NCBI GenBank assembly: GCA_002189035.1
Contig: CM007990.1
Span: 2,790,001-2,854,000, forward strand
Source: Utricularia gibba
Lineage: Eukaryota; Streptophyta; Magnoliopsida; Lamiales; Lentibulariaceae
Direction: 5' to 3'
Length of the DNA: 64,000 bases
Part shown: one piece after another, positions 34,401 to 46,493 of the stretch
Position numbering within the stretch: position 1 is the first letter of the stretch
How the letters are laid out: each line of letters starts with the position of its first letter
The notes under the pieces: generated by a model
Seen by the model: only the letters and a program-made list of their open reading frames with translations
What the model was told of the DNA's origin: nothing
The model's database searches: none
Program-made: the position numbers and the translations under genes

Positions 34401-36015
34401 TCTTCTGCAATATTTTCAGATTGTTGAAGCTATAGTGCCCAAAACGTTTGTGCCAAAGGCTGCTTTGATCCTGAAGTGAGAAAATACAACTTTTATGATC
34501 ACTGACCATGATTTGGTAGAGGTTGTAGGTGGTCAACACAGCATGGAATTCAATCTTCGTTTTTGGATCAACAACCTTAACTTTAGTGGTTATACCACCA
34601 GCATCCTTCATCAGCTCAATGTTAAAACCTTGCCTGCTCAATTGGCCAAAGCTCAACAGGTTCTGTTTGAGGTTTGGTGAATAATAAACATCATCAACTT
34701 GAACAATTCCTTCTTTTAGCAAGAGTAAAATGCTTCCTTTGCCCACAATGCCAATATTTTCACCAGTGCACGTGCTTACCTCCTTCCCAATCTTTTCAAG
34801 CTTGAGAAATGACCTTGTATCACAACATACATGATAGGAGGCGCCAGAGTCCAAGTACCAGCCTTTAGCATCTGAGGCTACTGTCATTAGAGCACACTCA
34901 TACTCAAAAGGATCTTTAAAAGATATTTCTGGCTCATTTTCAAAGTAGGTAAAGGATGCATGTGATTTCTCTTCCCTGGAAGTAGCCTTCTTGTTATGCT
35001 CAACTTTTATTGGATTTGACATTCCACATACCTTGTCAAGATGGCCTCTTTGATTGCATTTCGTGCACAAAGCATCAGGCTTCCACCAACAAAACTCACT
35101 CCTGTGATTCTGTTTGTTACAATGCTTGCAAGCATTTGTGCTTAAAGTCCAACAATCTTCACTCTTATGGTTGGATTTGTCACAATGCCTGCACTTCTGA
35201 TTGCCCATCATTGATGTTGGGATTGACGTTGGTGATTGTTTGATGGCTGTTGACTTGACATCCTTGACATTGTTAATTGCACCTGAGTTTATATTCATAT
35301 TCTGCATTTTGGTGAGGAGAACAGCTTCAACATAAGTTTTCTCAACTTCATAACCATCTCTTAGCTCCAATCTCTTTTCTGTAGATTGCAACTCAATCAT
35401 GAACTCTCTAAATGTTGGATCTGGTGTAATAGGATATTCAAGATACAGTTGATGGAGCTTTCCTTCAATAATGTCAAGGATTTTTCTTTCTGTCTCAAGT
35501 GCACATAACTTTGGCTCGAATCTTGCAGGTAGGCTCATGATTGCCTTGCTAATCACCTTTTGATCCTCAAGTTTTTCCCCCAATCCTCGAATCTCCTTCA
35601 CAAGCTTCACAGTACGTTCATAATAGACTTGTATGGTTTCATTGTCTAACATTTTGTTCCTCTCAAAGTCCTCCAGCTTGTTTTTGCATAATATCTCTCT
35701 CAGTTTGGCATCGCCTTCATCATGGGATTTGAGAGTATCTCATATTTCTTTTGCTGATTGACACTTTGCAATATCATCAAATAGATGTTCAGAGATGGCT
35801 TGATACAAGGCATCCATTGCTTCATCTTTTCTCTGTTGAAGATATTCAGCTTCCTCTTGCTGTTCTGATGTGGATTTGCTTGTTATTGTAATCGCTGGAA
35901 TCTCCCTTTCGACAACATCCCAAATCTTTCTAACCCGTAGGTAGCTGCGCATCTTTTTGACCCAGCTTCCATACTTTGAACCATCAAATATTGGAGGTCA
36001 TCTACCAGATGCCAT
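31418..36015 (-). pseudogene. Copia gag-pol polyprotein with four disabling changes
   Basis: ATG at 36015 is followed at codon 6 by TGA. Gag then reads IFDGSKYGSWVKKMRSYLRV, with a second TGA near 35737 (W to stop). Three zinc knuckles follow in a row: CRHCDKSNHKSEDC, CKHCNKQNHRSEFC, CTKCNQRGHLDKVC. Protease: WYLDSGASYHVCC. The integrase zinc region ends CEVCHQGK with a TAG at 34327-34329 (CAG to TAG likely). The integrase core has HTDVCGPF and YSPQQNGICERRNRT. Reverse transcriptase has WKVHHMDVKTAFLNG and the catalytic SLYVDDLMI. A frameshift near 32116-32128 precedes RNase H (AYSDSDYGMAED, STAEAEYISAAHA). Two of the three stops fit TGG to TGA and one fits CAG to TAG. Confidence 0.93.
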
Positions 36016-36122
36016 CATAGCCACCGCTTGACAAGCTTTGGGTTAATACTTGGTAATTCATCAAGTAAAAAACGCTGAACGGTAAATAAAATACTGAAAC
36101 GAACACAGGTTTGAGAACCTTA

Positions 36123-36136
36123 CTGCTCCGATACCA
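36123..36136 (-). other. Primer binding site of the copia element
   Basis: On the minus strand TGGTATCGGAGCAG directly follows the right-hand LTR; it is close to the standard initiator tRNA-Met complement. It marks 36137-36457 as the 5' LTR. Confidence 0.88.
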
Positions 36137-36457
36137 TGTTGTTGCAAGAAAAATAGTCTTGGGAAGTAACAAAAAGGTAATGCTTATGAGATTACCTTGG
36201 ATGAAAAACGACTCATGAACAATAAGAATGCCCAAAAACCTAATTGACACACATTCCTAGTAGGGTTTATATATACCCAATACCTAGGTTACCCAACAGT
36301 GGGCCACAATCATTGAAAACACACAAAAAGCCCAACAACTCGAATCCAACACTTCCATGCTCGAACTCAACACCTTTTTATCTGAAATATAACATTATGA
36401 CACAAGATTAGTGTTTCCAATCACTTTCAAGCTTTGGATTGAGGCTGATCTCCAACA
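36137..36457 (-). repeat. 5' LTR of the copia element
   Basis: 321 bp, partner of 31158-31480, with the same TG/CA ends. Confidence 0.93.
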
Positions 36458-36462
36458 AAAAT

Positions 36463-37861
36463 ATCGTGCAAACTATTAATTCACATGACCCAGTCTAAAT
36501 GGGCAAGACCCATATAGATTTTGAAGAATAGTAGGCCCGGCCCACATTAGCACTTGATTAAATGGAAATTTAGTTTAATTCATGTAAAATTAGAGTATTT
36601 ATCATTGGTTTCAAATGATAGACTTGGGAAGGGCAACAATAGGGTAATTGAATCCAACATCTAGTTTTTAGTTGCTAGAAGTGTTTGATACATTACATTA
36701 GTTATATCATCATCTTCTACAAAAATCTCATATGCTCTTTCTTTTTGAAGATATCAATTCAATCCTCATAGTAAGATTAAAGCATTGTTTTGGAAAATTT
36801 TTGAAACCTGTTTTTATTTTTTAAAAATAATTTTGAAAAGTAGAATTAAAAAGTAAAAGTAACCAACTAATTACTTTTCCAAAAATAACTTTTGTAGTTA
36901 TAATTTTAAAATTGTTTTTTATATAATTACTTTTACAATTAAAAATGTTCTAGAACAAAATTATTTTTACTTCTTAAAAATAGAAATAAGTTTTAAAAAT
37001 TTTTCAAAACACTCCTTAATTTTTATTCCTCAACATATTGTGAGTATGCTCATCATGCTACCCACATTGCTAAAGACCATTAAAAACTAAAATAAACAAG
37101 GTAAAAAATAAATAACCAAAATATATATAATACATGTTTTAACTCTACCCACAATTTTGATGTTGCATCCACAACCTTGATAGTGTAGTAAAAAATTTCA
37201 GATTTGCTAAAATGTCAAAGAGCATATTATAATCTCTCTTGAAGATACCTATCTTGGAATACATATGAAAATTAATTCTTTTTTCAATTTCAGAACAAAG
37301 GTTTATAAATTCTTATTCTAAAAAAGATAGATACTTTTACTTCCATCCATTTTTTATAATATCACCCATTAGTTATTAACTCCTTCAATGAAACAATCCC
37401 TCTTCATGCACATTTCAATTACACCCAGTCTTTGAATCCTTTATTAATATCAATATTAAGTACCTAAATACATCTATTTTAACTTAATAAATAATAAAAA
37501 AATAATACAGAATGAATCCTTTATCAATATCAACAAACAAAAATGATAAAGTACCTTACATGAATATAAAGTGCATGGGAAAGAACCCTAGAAATTGAAA
37601 AGCAAGTGTAAAAGAATCGAATGATGTAGAATTCAGATAATAATAATTAAATCGTTTTTAATTATTAAAGTATTTCAATTAATTTCCTTAAAATTATTTA
37701 TTATAATAATGTTATACCAAACACAAAATACTATAAACATCTATATTTTTAAATAATGTTACCAAACAAATATTTAATTTAAACCATGTATGTTTATTTC
37801 TTTAAAATGATCATTATTCCGAGGGTCATGATTTTTGTCGTAGAAATCGCAGACGCTGCTT
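36463..37861. other. AT-rich spacer upstream of the acyl-activating enzyme gene
   Basis: No coding signal. Short TA-rich and homopolymer stretches only. The promoter of the next gene should lie at the right end but no clear TATA box stands out. Confidence 0.45.
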
Positions 37862-40800
37862 ATGGCTGCCGCCGGAGGAGCACCGGATAGGACCTTAACA
37901 ACATGTTGCATATCTCACCTATTCCATGAAGCAGCATGCCGCTCACCAGAAAAGATTGCTGTTATCCACGCCTCCGGCTATTTATCCAACGGCGTTTATG
38001 GCGCAACGGAAGTCATCGATGGTGCAAACTTTGTGCATTCAGAAGGATTCCCATGTCCTTCTGGAGCTCATTTCTTGAATGGCGATGAATGCTTTAAATT
38101 TTCCGAGGTTCTCTGTGCCGTTGAGAATTTGAGTCGTAGACTGAGACGCACTCTTGACACTGCCAATGGCCCGCCAATGCTTCCGAATAGGTCGTATATC
38201 AATTTTGTGTGATGTTTGTCCTGTGTGATTTTGATGAAGCATTCCCTTTTGTGCTAGCTGTGGCATTTTTTGGCACATGTGGAATATTTTAAAATTTTCC
38301 TTAGTTCAAATCCACTGTACATTATCTTGGAGTGAGAATGCGTAGACATACGGTGCCTTTACCTCGTTTATGGGTGTTTAGTTTCATTTTTGCTATTTAA
38401 AGTTGACATTTTAGAGAAAGATCATATAGATTCTGATCCTCTGCAAATTTCCATTATAAGACTGCAGCAGTCATTTGAGAAAGGGGAACCGTTATCTCCC
38501 AACATTATAGGTATCTATATGGAGCCATCTGTTGAGTACATTGTGGCTGTCCTTTCTGTTTTAAGATGTGGTGAAGCATTCATGCCTTTGGACACAGCAT
38601 GGCCAAAAGCAAGGATTTTATCGCTTCTGAAGTCTTCCATGGCTATGTTGGTGGTCGGCATTAAGTCTTCTGTAGAGAATAATTTTCACAGGCTTGATAA
38701 ACTTCAGTGGCTCATCAATGAAGATATTCCCGTTTTAGAATTTTCTCTCAGGGAAGTCATAGAAGAACAGCATGATTCCTCTATGCTAATGTGGCCATGT
38801 GAAAATGAAATCCCAAGGTCGTTCTGCTACGTGATGTACACATCAGGATCTACAGGAGTACCTAAAGGTGTCTGCGGGAGTGAAATTGGTAAGTATTTTG
38901 TGAATAAATTAATATACATTGGCCTTTTCAGTTCAGCCTGCTGAAAATGCAAAATTCGAAACTGCTGGTTTTTTCCATGATGGATGAAAGTATTCTTATG
39001 TTACCAGTTATCCACCCCCATATATATGGAAGATGGCTTAAAAGTTGTTATCCTCTTATATTTATGAGTTGGATAATGTGTAAATTACGTTTCTGCACCA
39101 TATTGTAGGCCTTCTCAACCGATTTATGTGGATGCAAGACATGTATCCTATTCGAGATGTTGATAGGGTTGTTTTCAAGACAGCAATAGGCTTCATCGAT
39201 CATTTGCAGGAGTTTCTTGGAGCTATGATTACTAACTGTACTGTGGTGATACCTCCCTTCAATCAACTGATTGGTGATATGTTTTTTCTCATTCATATTC
39301 TACAGGTATGTAATGAAGGGTGAACGACCTGAGTCATCTACGATTTTTAAATGTTATTATCATAATTACAGGGATATCGAATCAGCAGGCTTGTAGCAGT
39401 ACCCTCTCTTATAAGAGCTATCCTTCCTTCTTTGCAAAGCGTACATCCGTTCACAATTAAAGATTCTTTAAAGCTACTAGTGCTGAGCGGTGAAGATTTT
39501 CAGTTACGCTACTGCAAGATGCTTATGGACTTGTTGCCCAATACTGTCATTTTGAATTTATATGGGAGCACTGAGGTTATATATCTCAAGCTCAAATATT
39601 CAGATTTTGGTGTTCATATGTCCATGTCCTTAGATTAATTCCTACTCCATTCACCCTTCCTTTTTTTCCATTTTTTGTTTGCTGTGTTCCATTGCATATA
39701 TATCTCTGTCTGCTAGTATCAGCGTTCATATTACCTCTGCTTCTAACTGTATTTTTACTGTGGCCTTGGATTGACGTGTTCAGCATTTTGTAGGTTATAA
39801 CTTCTCTTTCTCCGTAGACCTATCTTACTTTTGAATGATTGATGCATTCAACATGGAAATATTTACCTCAAAATACTGTACTCAAAATGTCCATTGGTCA
39901 TGAGGCCATGTTTCATTTAGTCATATAAGTTGTTTACTATCTAAACCATTTATAGTGCTTATGTTTCGTGTTTGGATATGAAGTTGGCAGGTGATTGCCT
40001 GTACTTTGACTGCTCAAGATTGTCAATGATCCTGGAAAATGAGGTACTACGGAGTGTCCCAATTGGATTGCCTATTTCAAATTGTGATGTGCTTCTTGTT
40101 GGGAAAGATGCACCCTATGAGGGAGAAATATTTGTTGGTGGACTATGCACTGCAAAAGGTTATTTGGACCATCCATATCTTAAACCCTTGTCACAAGAGA
40201 GCTTACCTCCTGAAGAAAACATCGAATGCCATGGAAAGAAGCTTGAAATTTTAAATTACTTCAAAACTGGAGATTTTGCCAGGAAACTGCCAAGTGGAGA
40301 TCTAGTTTTTCTTGGGAGAAAGGATCGTACCATAAAGATCAATGGACATCGCATTGCTCTTGAAGAGATTGAGAGTGCATTTCGTGAGCATCCTGATGTA
40401 GTTGATGCTGCAGTGGTATCACGTGAATTTGATGATGAAATTTCGTTTCTTGAAGCTCATGTTGTAGCAAGAAGTAATGTTGAAGATTATGAACTCTTGA
40501 AGCTGGCTCTCCACTCGTGGGTTCAGAGGATACTGCCTCACTCAATGATACCCGGTCAAATACTTTTCACCAGGAGTATACCTTTGACTTCTTCTGGAAA
40601 GATTGATTACACATCATTATCTTCATCAACTTCTCACCAAAAGGGAAGGATTAACATTGAAAAAATTCCCCAGGGTCAGCTCATTGAGGTCATAAAACAG
40701 GTACTGGTTTCATATTTTGGAATCATTGTTGTGCCATTACATTTTCGTCATCAATTCCTGAATTCTCCTGTTGGAAAAAGGATTTCTTTTAAAGACCATT

Positions 40801-43800
40801 TCTTTCTTATTTCACTGACATTGATTAACACTCAGTGTCCTCTAGAATTAAGTGAATTGTAAATCAAAATGAGTTCTGCTGCCTTGCTACATCTTTCAGC
40901 CGAGTTTTATCTTTTAATCTCACTGTAAATGTTTTTTATGAGACAGTTGAAAAGTTTAACATAAATGCAAGTGAAGTTAGCATGAGCACATTCTCAAAGG
41001 CTGGACACTCTGAGTTCCCAGCAGCTGTATAAACTAGCACAGAATTTTTTTTTTTTTTTTCAGACAATTTTGGTCTCCATTTTCGCAGCCCCCCATGTAA
41101 TTTATGTTATTTCATCATCATTTTTTTCTCATTTTCTTCTTACTAATAACTGCCCTTTTATGTCCTTTTTTCCTGTTAATTCCATTCGAAGAAAGAAAAT
41201 TTTCTTGTAGCTTTTAGTAAGCTGAGATCACCTTGTTCAGGTCTTTGCTGATGCGCTTAAGGTGAATGAGATTTCTGACGGTGATAATTTTTTCTTAATG
41301 GGAGGTGATTCTCTATCTGCTGCTTATGTTTGTTCTCAGCTGGGTGTTCCTATGAAGCTATTGTATGAGTGTCCCATACCACTGCAGCTTCACAGCGCAC
41401 TGTCATCCAGCTTTCCTGCAGGGACTGATGCTCGAGAGGGATTAATTTTGAGAGAATCAGTAGAAAACATTGAATCTAGGGACTCTAAAATTGATGATTC
41501 CCGAATGTGCAAGCATAAAAAATTGCATTCCCAGAATGATATTGGGATGGATGATTATAGTCTTGCGAAAAGAGTTAAGACCAAATCAAGCATTAATGAG
41601 TATTCTTCAAATGAGAAAACTTGCAACGATAGTTTAAGGAATCTCTCTGTGCACAGAAAGTGTTCCTACAGTCGGTGCAACAAAAGCATCCATGAAGGTG
41701 ATTGTAAGAGAAACCATTCAGAATGGTCAAGTGTTGTGACAAGAGCTGCAAAGATTAACCTGAAAGAACTGTGGAAAATCAACATGGATTCTTGTGTTGA
41801 CGCATCTGCTTTAGTGGTCTTTAAAGAAAGCCATCTGTTTTTGTTCATTGGATCTCATTCTAAAAAATTTGTGTGCATAGATGGGAAAAGGTGATGCTTA
41901 TTTCGCATAATAAATTAAGATTTACGTTTATGAATAAACTTCTGGTAAGGTGAATTTGGATAGGGTGTTTAAGGATATATTATTGATGGAAAATCATCAA
42001 TGGAATATGAGTTTGTTCTCTTGGTGGGTTTTGGATTTTTTCATTTCATTTAAAAAAATAGTTAGAATCATAGAAGCTGCATGTAATCTTAGGTGAACTT
42101 CAAAATCTAATAGCTTGAAAGACGAAGGCAATAGTCCTCATGAGAGAGAATGCAATAACGATTATGATAACAAGTTTTCGATTGTGCACAAGAGATGCTT
42201 TTTGCTGAAAGTCAGAAACCATGTTTTCATATTACAACTTGCTTTGTAGTGGACTGGTTGTTTGGGAGACACAATTACATGGACGGGTTGAGTGTTCTGC
42301 ATCAATTCTTGATGATTTTAGTCAGGTTATGAGCGATTCATATTTTTGTTTCTTTTACTGGGTATGTCCTACAGTATTAGTGATATTGACATATGCTTTC
42401 AGGTGGTAGTGGGATGTTACATGGGAAACATTTATTTTCTCAACTTTGTAAGTGGCAGTGTCTGCTGGAGTTTCAAAACTGATGGTGAGGTGTGAGCTTG
42501 CAAAACTCATGGTCGAGTTATTAGAATGGCTACAATGGCCAACTTATAGCTGAATGTTAATATTGTAATTTATAGTTTTCACGCCATGTGTATTAAATGA
42601 TTTTCTATCTTGATTTATTCTTAGAACACTCTGAATTTGTTTTAATTTGTAGACATTTAGTTGACAGATATCCTTTAATGATCATTTGAAGGTAAAATCC
42701 CAACCGGTGGTTGACAAATGCAGGCATTTGGTCTGGTAATTTTTTTTTTTTTTTAGTAAGGCTTGCCTATCCCTGCGTGTTTGATTTCCTTTTCTGAAGA
42801 TTCACCTCGTGCATTTTTAAAGTTGGATTTTGTTTTGGGTTCTAATGTGGTTGCTTTCTGAACAGTTTATTGTGCTTACTGTTTTTTTTTTTTTGAATGT
42901 TGCTTCTTTTTATTATCATTGTCACGCATCTTTGAGCGGGTGTGCTTCTTCAGGTGTGGTTCTTATGACCACAATCTCTATGCCATTGACTACAAAAACT
43001 ACTGCTGTGTTTTTAAGATTCCCTGCTTTGGAAATATATTTGGCTCCCCTGCTATGGATGAGGTGATTGCTCTATTATTCATTCTCGATGCAGCCTTATA
43101 TCCTAATTCACTATTCTCTTGCGTAAGGTAGTCAATCTCTTGAGCTGCCCACTGTTTTGTCTATATTTCCTGTTAGCCTTCTCATTCTTTGATATGTGCG
43201 CGTGGCAAATGAGTTTCCTTCATTATCAAGTCTTTTTAAATTTATTATTTCAGTCACTAAACATCTCAAACTATTTTGTTTTGTAGATGCAAGAAAAGCT
43301 TTATGTAGGATCAACCAGCGGGCATGTCATAGCATTAGAATTAAAGGTTCTGCTTTTTGTTCAAAATTGCTGGACTTTTAATTTTGAAAATGAGAATGTG
43401 AGAAATCGCAAGTTTTGAACAAGCACAGAAAAAAAAAAGGAATGTTTCCTTACGAAATACATGCCTTGGCTTTGAACAAGTTTAATTTTGATGACGACAT
43501 AAACACAAGGAAAAATTTGTAATAATTAGAGATTTCAAATTCATTATGTAGCTTGTATCTCTCGTGTTTTATCATTCCTGATCAGCGTCAACATCAATTT
43601 CTGGTTTAGATCATTTCATGCAACAAATGACTCTCTTCATGCTATTTTATATCTTTGGAATTTCTAATTACTGGGGTTTTTTTGAGAGTTTTAAAATTGT
43701 CACTCAGGTGCTACCGTTCAAGGTTTTATGGAAGCTTGAAATGGGTGCTCCTGTTTTCAGTTCCCTCTCCATTACGTATCCCAACCGAAACAGTGAGCAT

Positions 43801-45202
43801 CTAGTACTGCCTCTTTGGTTTGAAATCCGGCTACATCTGTACTGATACTATATATCGTTTGCATGGCTGTAAATGTTTGATCTTTATACTTATTTACTAG
43901 CAACAGCACTTAAGTATCAACTAGTTTGGTTTCAGTTATTTGCTGCTTGGTAGATGGGACAGTTGCTGCTGTCAGTACATATGGAACAAGCATTTGGAAG
44001 GCAAGCAGTTCTTTATTTGCATGTGCATGACCTTCATAGTAGTGTTTTGTTTTCTGTCGCCGCTGGGTAGTTTTATTCTGATATTCAGAAGGTGCATTAA
44101 CTTTGCATCCATGTTCTTCTTCGAAATTGCTGCCATCAAAGGTGTTAATGCTCTTATTATCTCGCAAATCCTGAATATTGGTGTCAACACACTCCTCAAT
44201 TTCTGTCAGGCAAAAACTGATGGTCCAATTTTTGCTGGACCTTGCGTCTCTCAAGCTTTACCTTCCCAGGTATGGGTCTTTTTGAAGACCATTCGTTCTG
44301 TCCCAAATGAATGCTTACAGATATATCAAGCTGCCTTCACGTTTTTATATTTTGTATGATTCTGTGTCGCTGGTATCTTGGAAATCCATTCGTTCACATA
44401 TTCTGCCCCGGAGCCTCAATGTTAATTCTTGTTGCCATTCATCAGAATTAAGTCTAAAGCGCCATTCATAAAAACAATATTAGTTTGAGTGGCATGATCT
44501 GCCGAGTTGCCATTCCTTTGCAAAATTTTGTAACAAGAAATGCCTGGAATATCTAAACATTTCCCAGAGAATTGATTAAGTTGATTTTTAATTCTTTTGT
44601 GCAGGCACTTGTTACCTCGAGAGATGGATGCATCTATTCCTTTGAAATTGTAAGATTAGTTTTATGACTGCGTTCTCGTATCTTTGAATTATCAATAGCA
44701 GTTAAACCTCCCATCAGCGCTGACTAATACCCTGATTCGGTTTTTTTCAAGTCTTCTGATATTGCTGAGTGACAATCATTCACACATGAGTTTTTAAATC
44801 CAGGAGACCGGTGATCTAATCTGGAAGTATGATATTGGAAATCCCATCACTTCTTCTCCGTATGTAGATGAGAGCTTGGTAATACCTTCAAGTGTCTCCA
44901 GTTCATCATACAGGTGAGGGAATGGAGTGTGGTATTGATATACTCTAGAATGACGAGTATTTAGCACGGTGTTCTTCCCCAGGTTGGTATGCGCTTGTGA
45001 CAGTTCGGGTGGTGTACATGTATTGATTGTCCAAGCAACCGGCGTCAAAGATGTCCAGGGAGAAAATGAAGATCTCGTTAGAAAATATGCTTCCTTGAAC
45101 TTGCAAGGAGACGTTTTCTCTTCCCCTTTGATGATCGGTGGCAAGATCTATGTAGGTTGCAGGGATGACTTTGTGTATTGTTTTGAGCTTCAGGCTGAAT
45201 AG
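37862..45202 (+). CDS. AAE19: Acyl-activating enzyme with carrier domain and PQQ-type propeller (AAE19 / AASDH-like)
   Basis: Exons: 37862 to about 38135-38193 (end uncertain), about 38403-38888, 39109-39305, 39372-39575, 39984-40700, 41241-41890, 42250-42325, 42403-42489, 42692-42735, 42954-43062, 43287-43346, 43708-43792, 43936-44000, 44210-44269, 44605-44649, 44804-44913, 44983-45202; from exon 2 on the phases all match. About 1160 residues. The adenylation domain shows YVMYTSGSTGVPKGV (ATP loop), LYGSTE, KTGDFARKLPSGDL, GRKDRTIKINGHRIALEEIE and TSSGKIDY with the catalytic Lys. A carrier domain follows with FFLMGGDSLSAA, whose Ser takes phosphopantetheine. The C-terminal half is a propeller of repeats such as GSYDHNLYAID, VGSTSGHVIALE, DGCIYSFEIETGDLIWKYD and VGCRDDFVYCFE. 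Domain order is that of animal AASDH and Arabidopsis At5g35930. The plant substrate is unknown. Confidence 0.88.
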
Positions 45203-46493
45203 CATCTGCCTAATGCTCGTTAGCTAGGCCTTGGTAGACTTCAGTCGGGATTCATTTGATTGTGAATATGGTGAGACCTGATGAGGTCCGTAGATGTCAT
45301 CAAAGCTCTCAAGTATTGATAAAAAGGCAAGTTTGTGATCTTGGCGATTCTCCCAAAGGGATTAACATCATTTTTTTTTCAATATGCGAGATATTTGCAT
45401 CTTTAAATAAAGCTGTAGAACAAAACATAAAATAGGCACCTATTGTCCAATAGAATAGGTATATAAATAAGGAAAGAAATGAGATAAAAAGGCTTCGAGC
45501 AATTTCCAAAGCAAATGAGCATTAGAAAGAGAAGGAAAGCAAATTTAGAATGATTTCATCTATATTTCCATGTTTTCTTCATTCTCGAAATATATTCATT
45601 GACCATTTGATTCAATTACCTAATGAAAACTCATTTTTCCTATTATAAGAGAACTCTCAATTTTCTTTACCATAGTCATATATTCCATAGGTCACATTAG
45701 ATAGATATACTATTTCAAGTTATTGCATCCTCGTCCCATTTTATTTTGCTTTTCAAATTTCTATCTAATACATTGAATGTAATGGCTAATCTTTAAAAAC
45801 AAGAAGAATATTTCATAAATTGATAATATTTTGCATTGTATGTGGGACTTGAATAGTCCTCCATTGAGTTTTTTTGTTGTGAACAAGATTGTTATTTTAA
45901 ATTTTGATTATGAAATATCAAAGGAAATGGATAGGAGTAGTACTGGGAAGAATCCTTTTATTTACAGAGGGAAACGTGATAGTGCAACCATCACAAAATG
46001 GTTGGAAGACTTCACCTTGATTACTCATGCTTCAATAGTGGTCACCAGCTACCCCACCCCTAAAGCCAGGGTTGCGATTTTTGCCAAAGAGTGAAGGCCA
46101 TGATGGACACCTGCCATAACCTCACTAAAGAAAACTTTGAGCTAGGCATCAATCATTCAAGAGGCACTTCGATGCAAATAGTGCAAGAAGAGGTGTAAGG
46201 CATAGAGAACCACCTCTACATGGAATTGGAAGAGTGTTAGGATCTTATTTATTACCAGAAGGAAGACACAAATAACCCTAAGGCTGACGCCTAGAGATAA
46301 GGACCTATTTTCCATTCGCCACTAGTTATGCATTAAATGTTTTAATACTTAAAAAATGATGCAACCTTCCAAACAAAAAGTGTTCAGCAAATCAAATCTT
46401 GGGCTTTCAATAAAGTAAATCTTTCAAAAAAAAGAAAGAAATTGACTTTTAATGAATGAATATTCTTGTAATCCAAATTATACAAATGGTGCT
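45203..46493. other. Intergenic DNA with a repeat and a gene-like fragment
   Basis: 45455-45838 aligns with 49745-50380 (shared GCATTAGAAA, GAAAGCAAA, ACATTGAATG, AATATTTCAT). From 45928 a frame beginning MDRSSTGKNPF contains ITKWLEDFTLI, and after a frame change near 46085, RVKAMMDTCHNLTKENFELG. This is possibly a decayed gag or gene fragment; I cannot name it. Confidence 0.45.

Larger units (their letters stand above)
31158..36457 (-). mobile_element. Ty1/copia retrotransposon, young but disabled
   Basis: Two LTRs of about 320 bp (31158-31480 and 36137-36457) start TGTTGTTGC and end TCTCCAACA. They differ by about nine substitutions and one 2 bp indel by eye, so insertion was recent. A primer site directly abuts the right LTR and a purine tract (CTGGGGGGAG on the minus strand) abuts the left one. 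The flanking five bases are AATAT and AAAAT, a target duplication with one mismatch. All coding parts are present in copia order with integrase before reverse transcriptase, but nonsense codons and a frame change disable it. Confidence 0.95.

Noticed and set aside
31153-36462. Shorter LTR start at TGTTGCAAG (31161 and 36140)
   Set aside because: Both LTRs also share the three preceding bases, and the primer site then abuts the LTR exactly, so 31158 and 36137 were chosen.
43940-44359. 139-codon plus-strand frame near the end of the acyl-activating enzyme gene
   Set aside because: It runs through two introns; the real exons 43936-44000 and 44210-44269 are in other phases and carry the conserved repeats.
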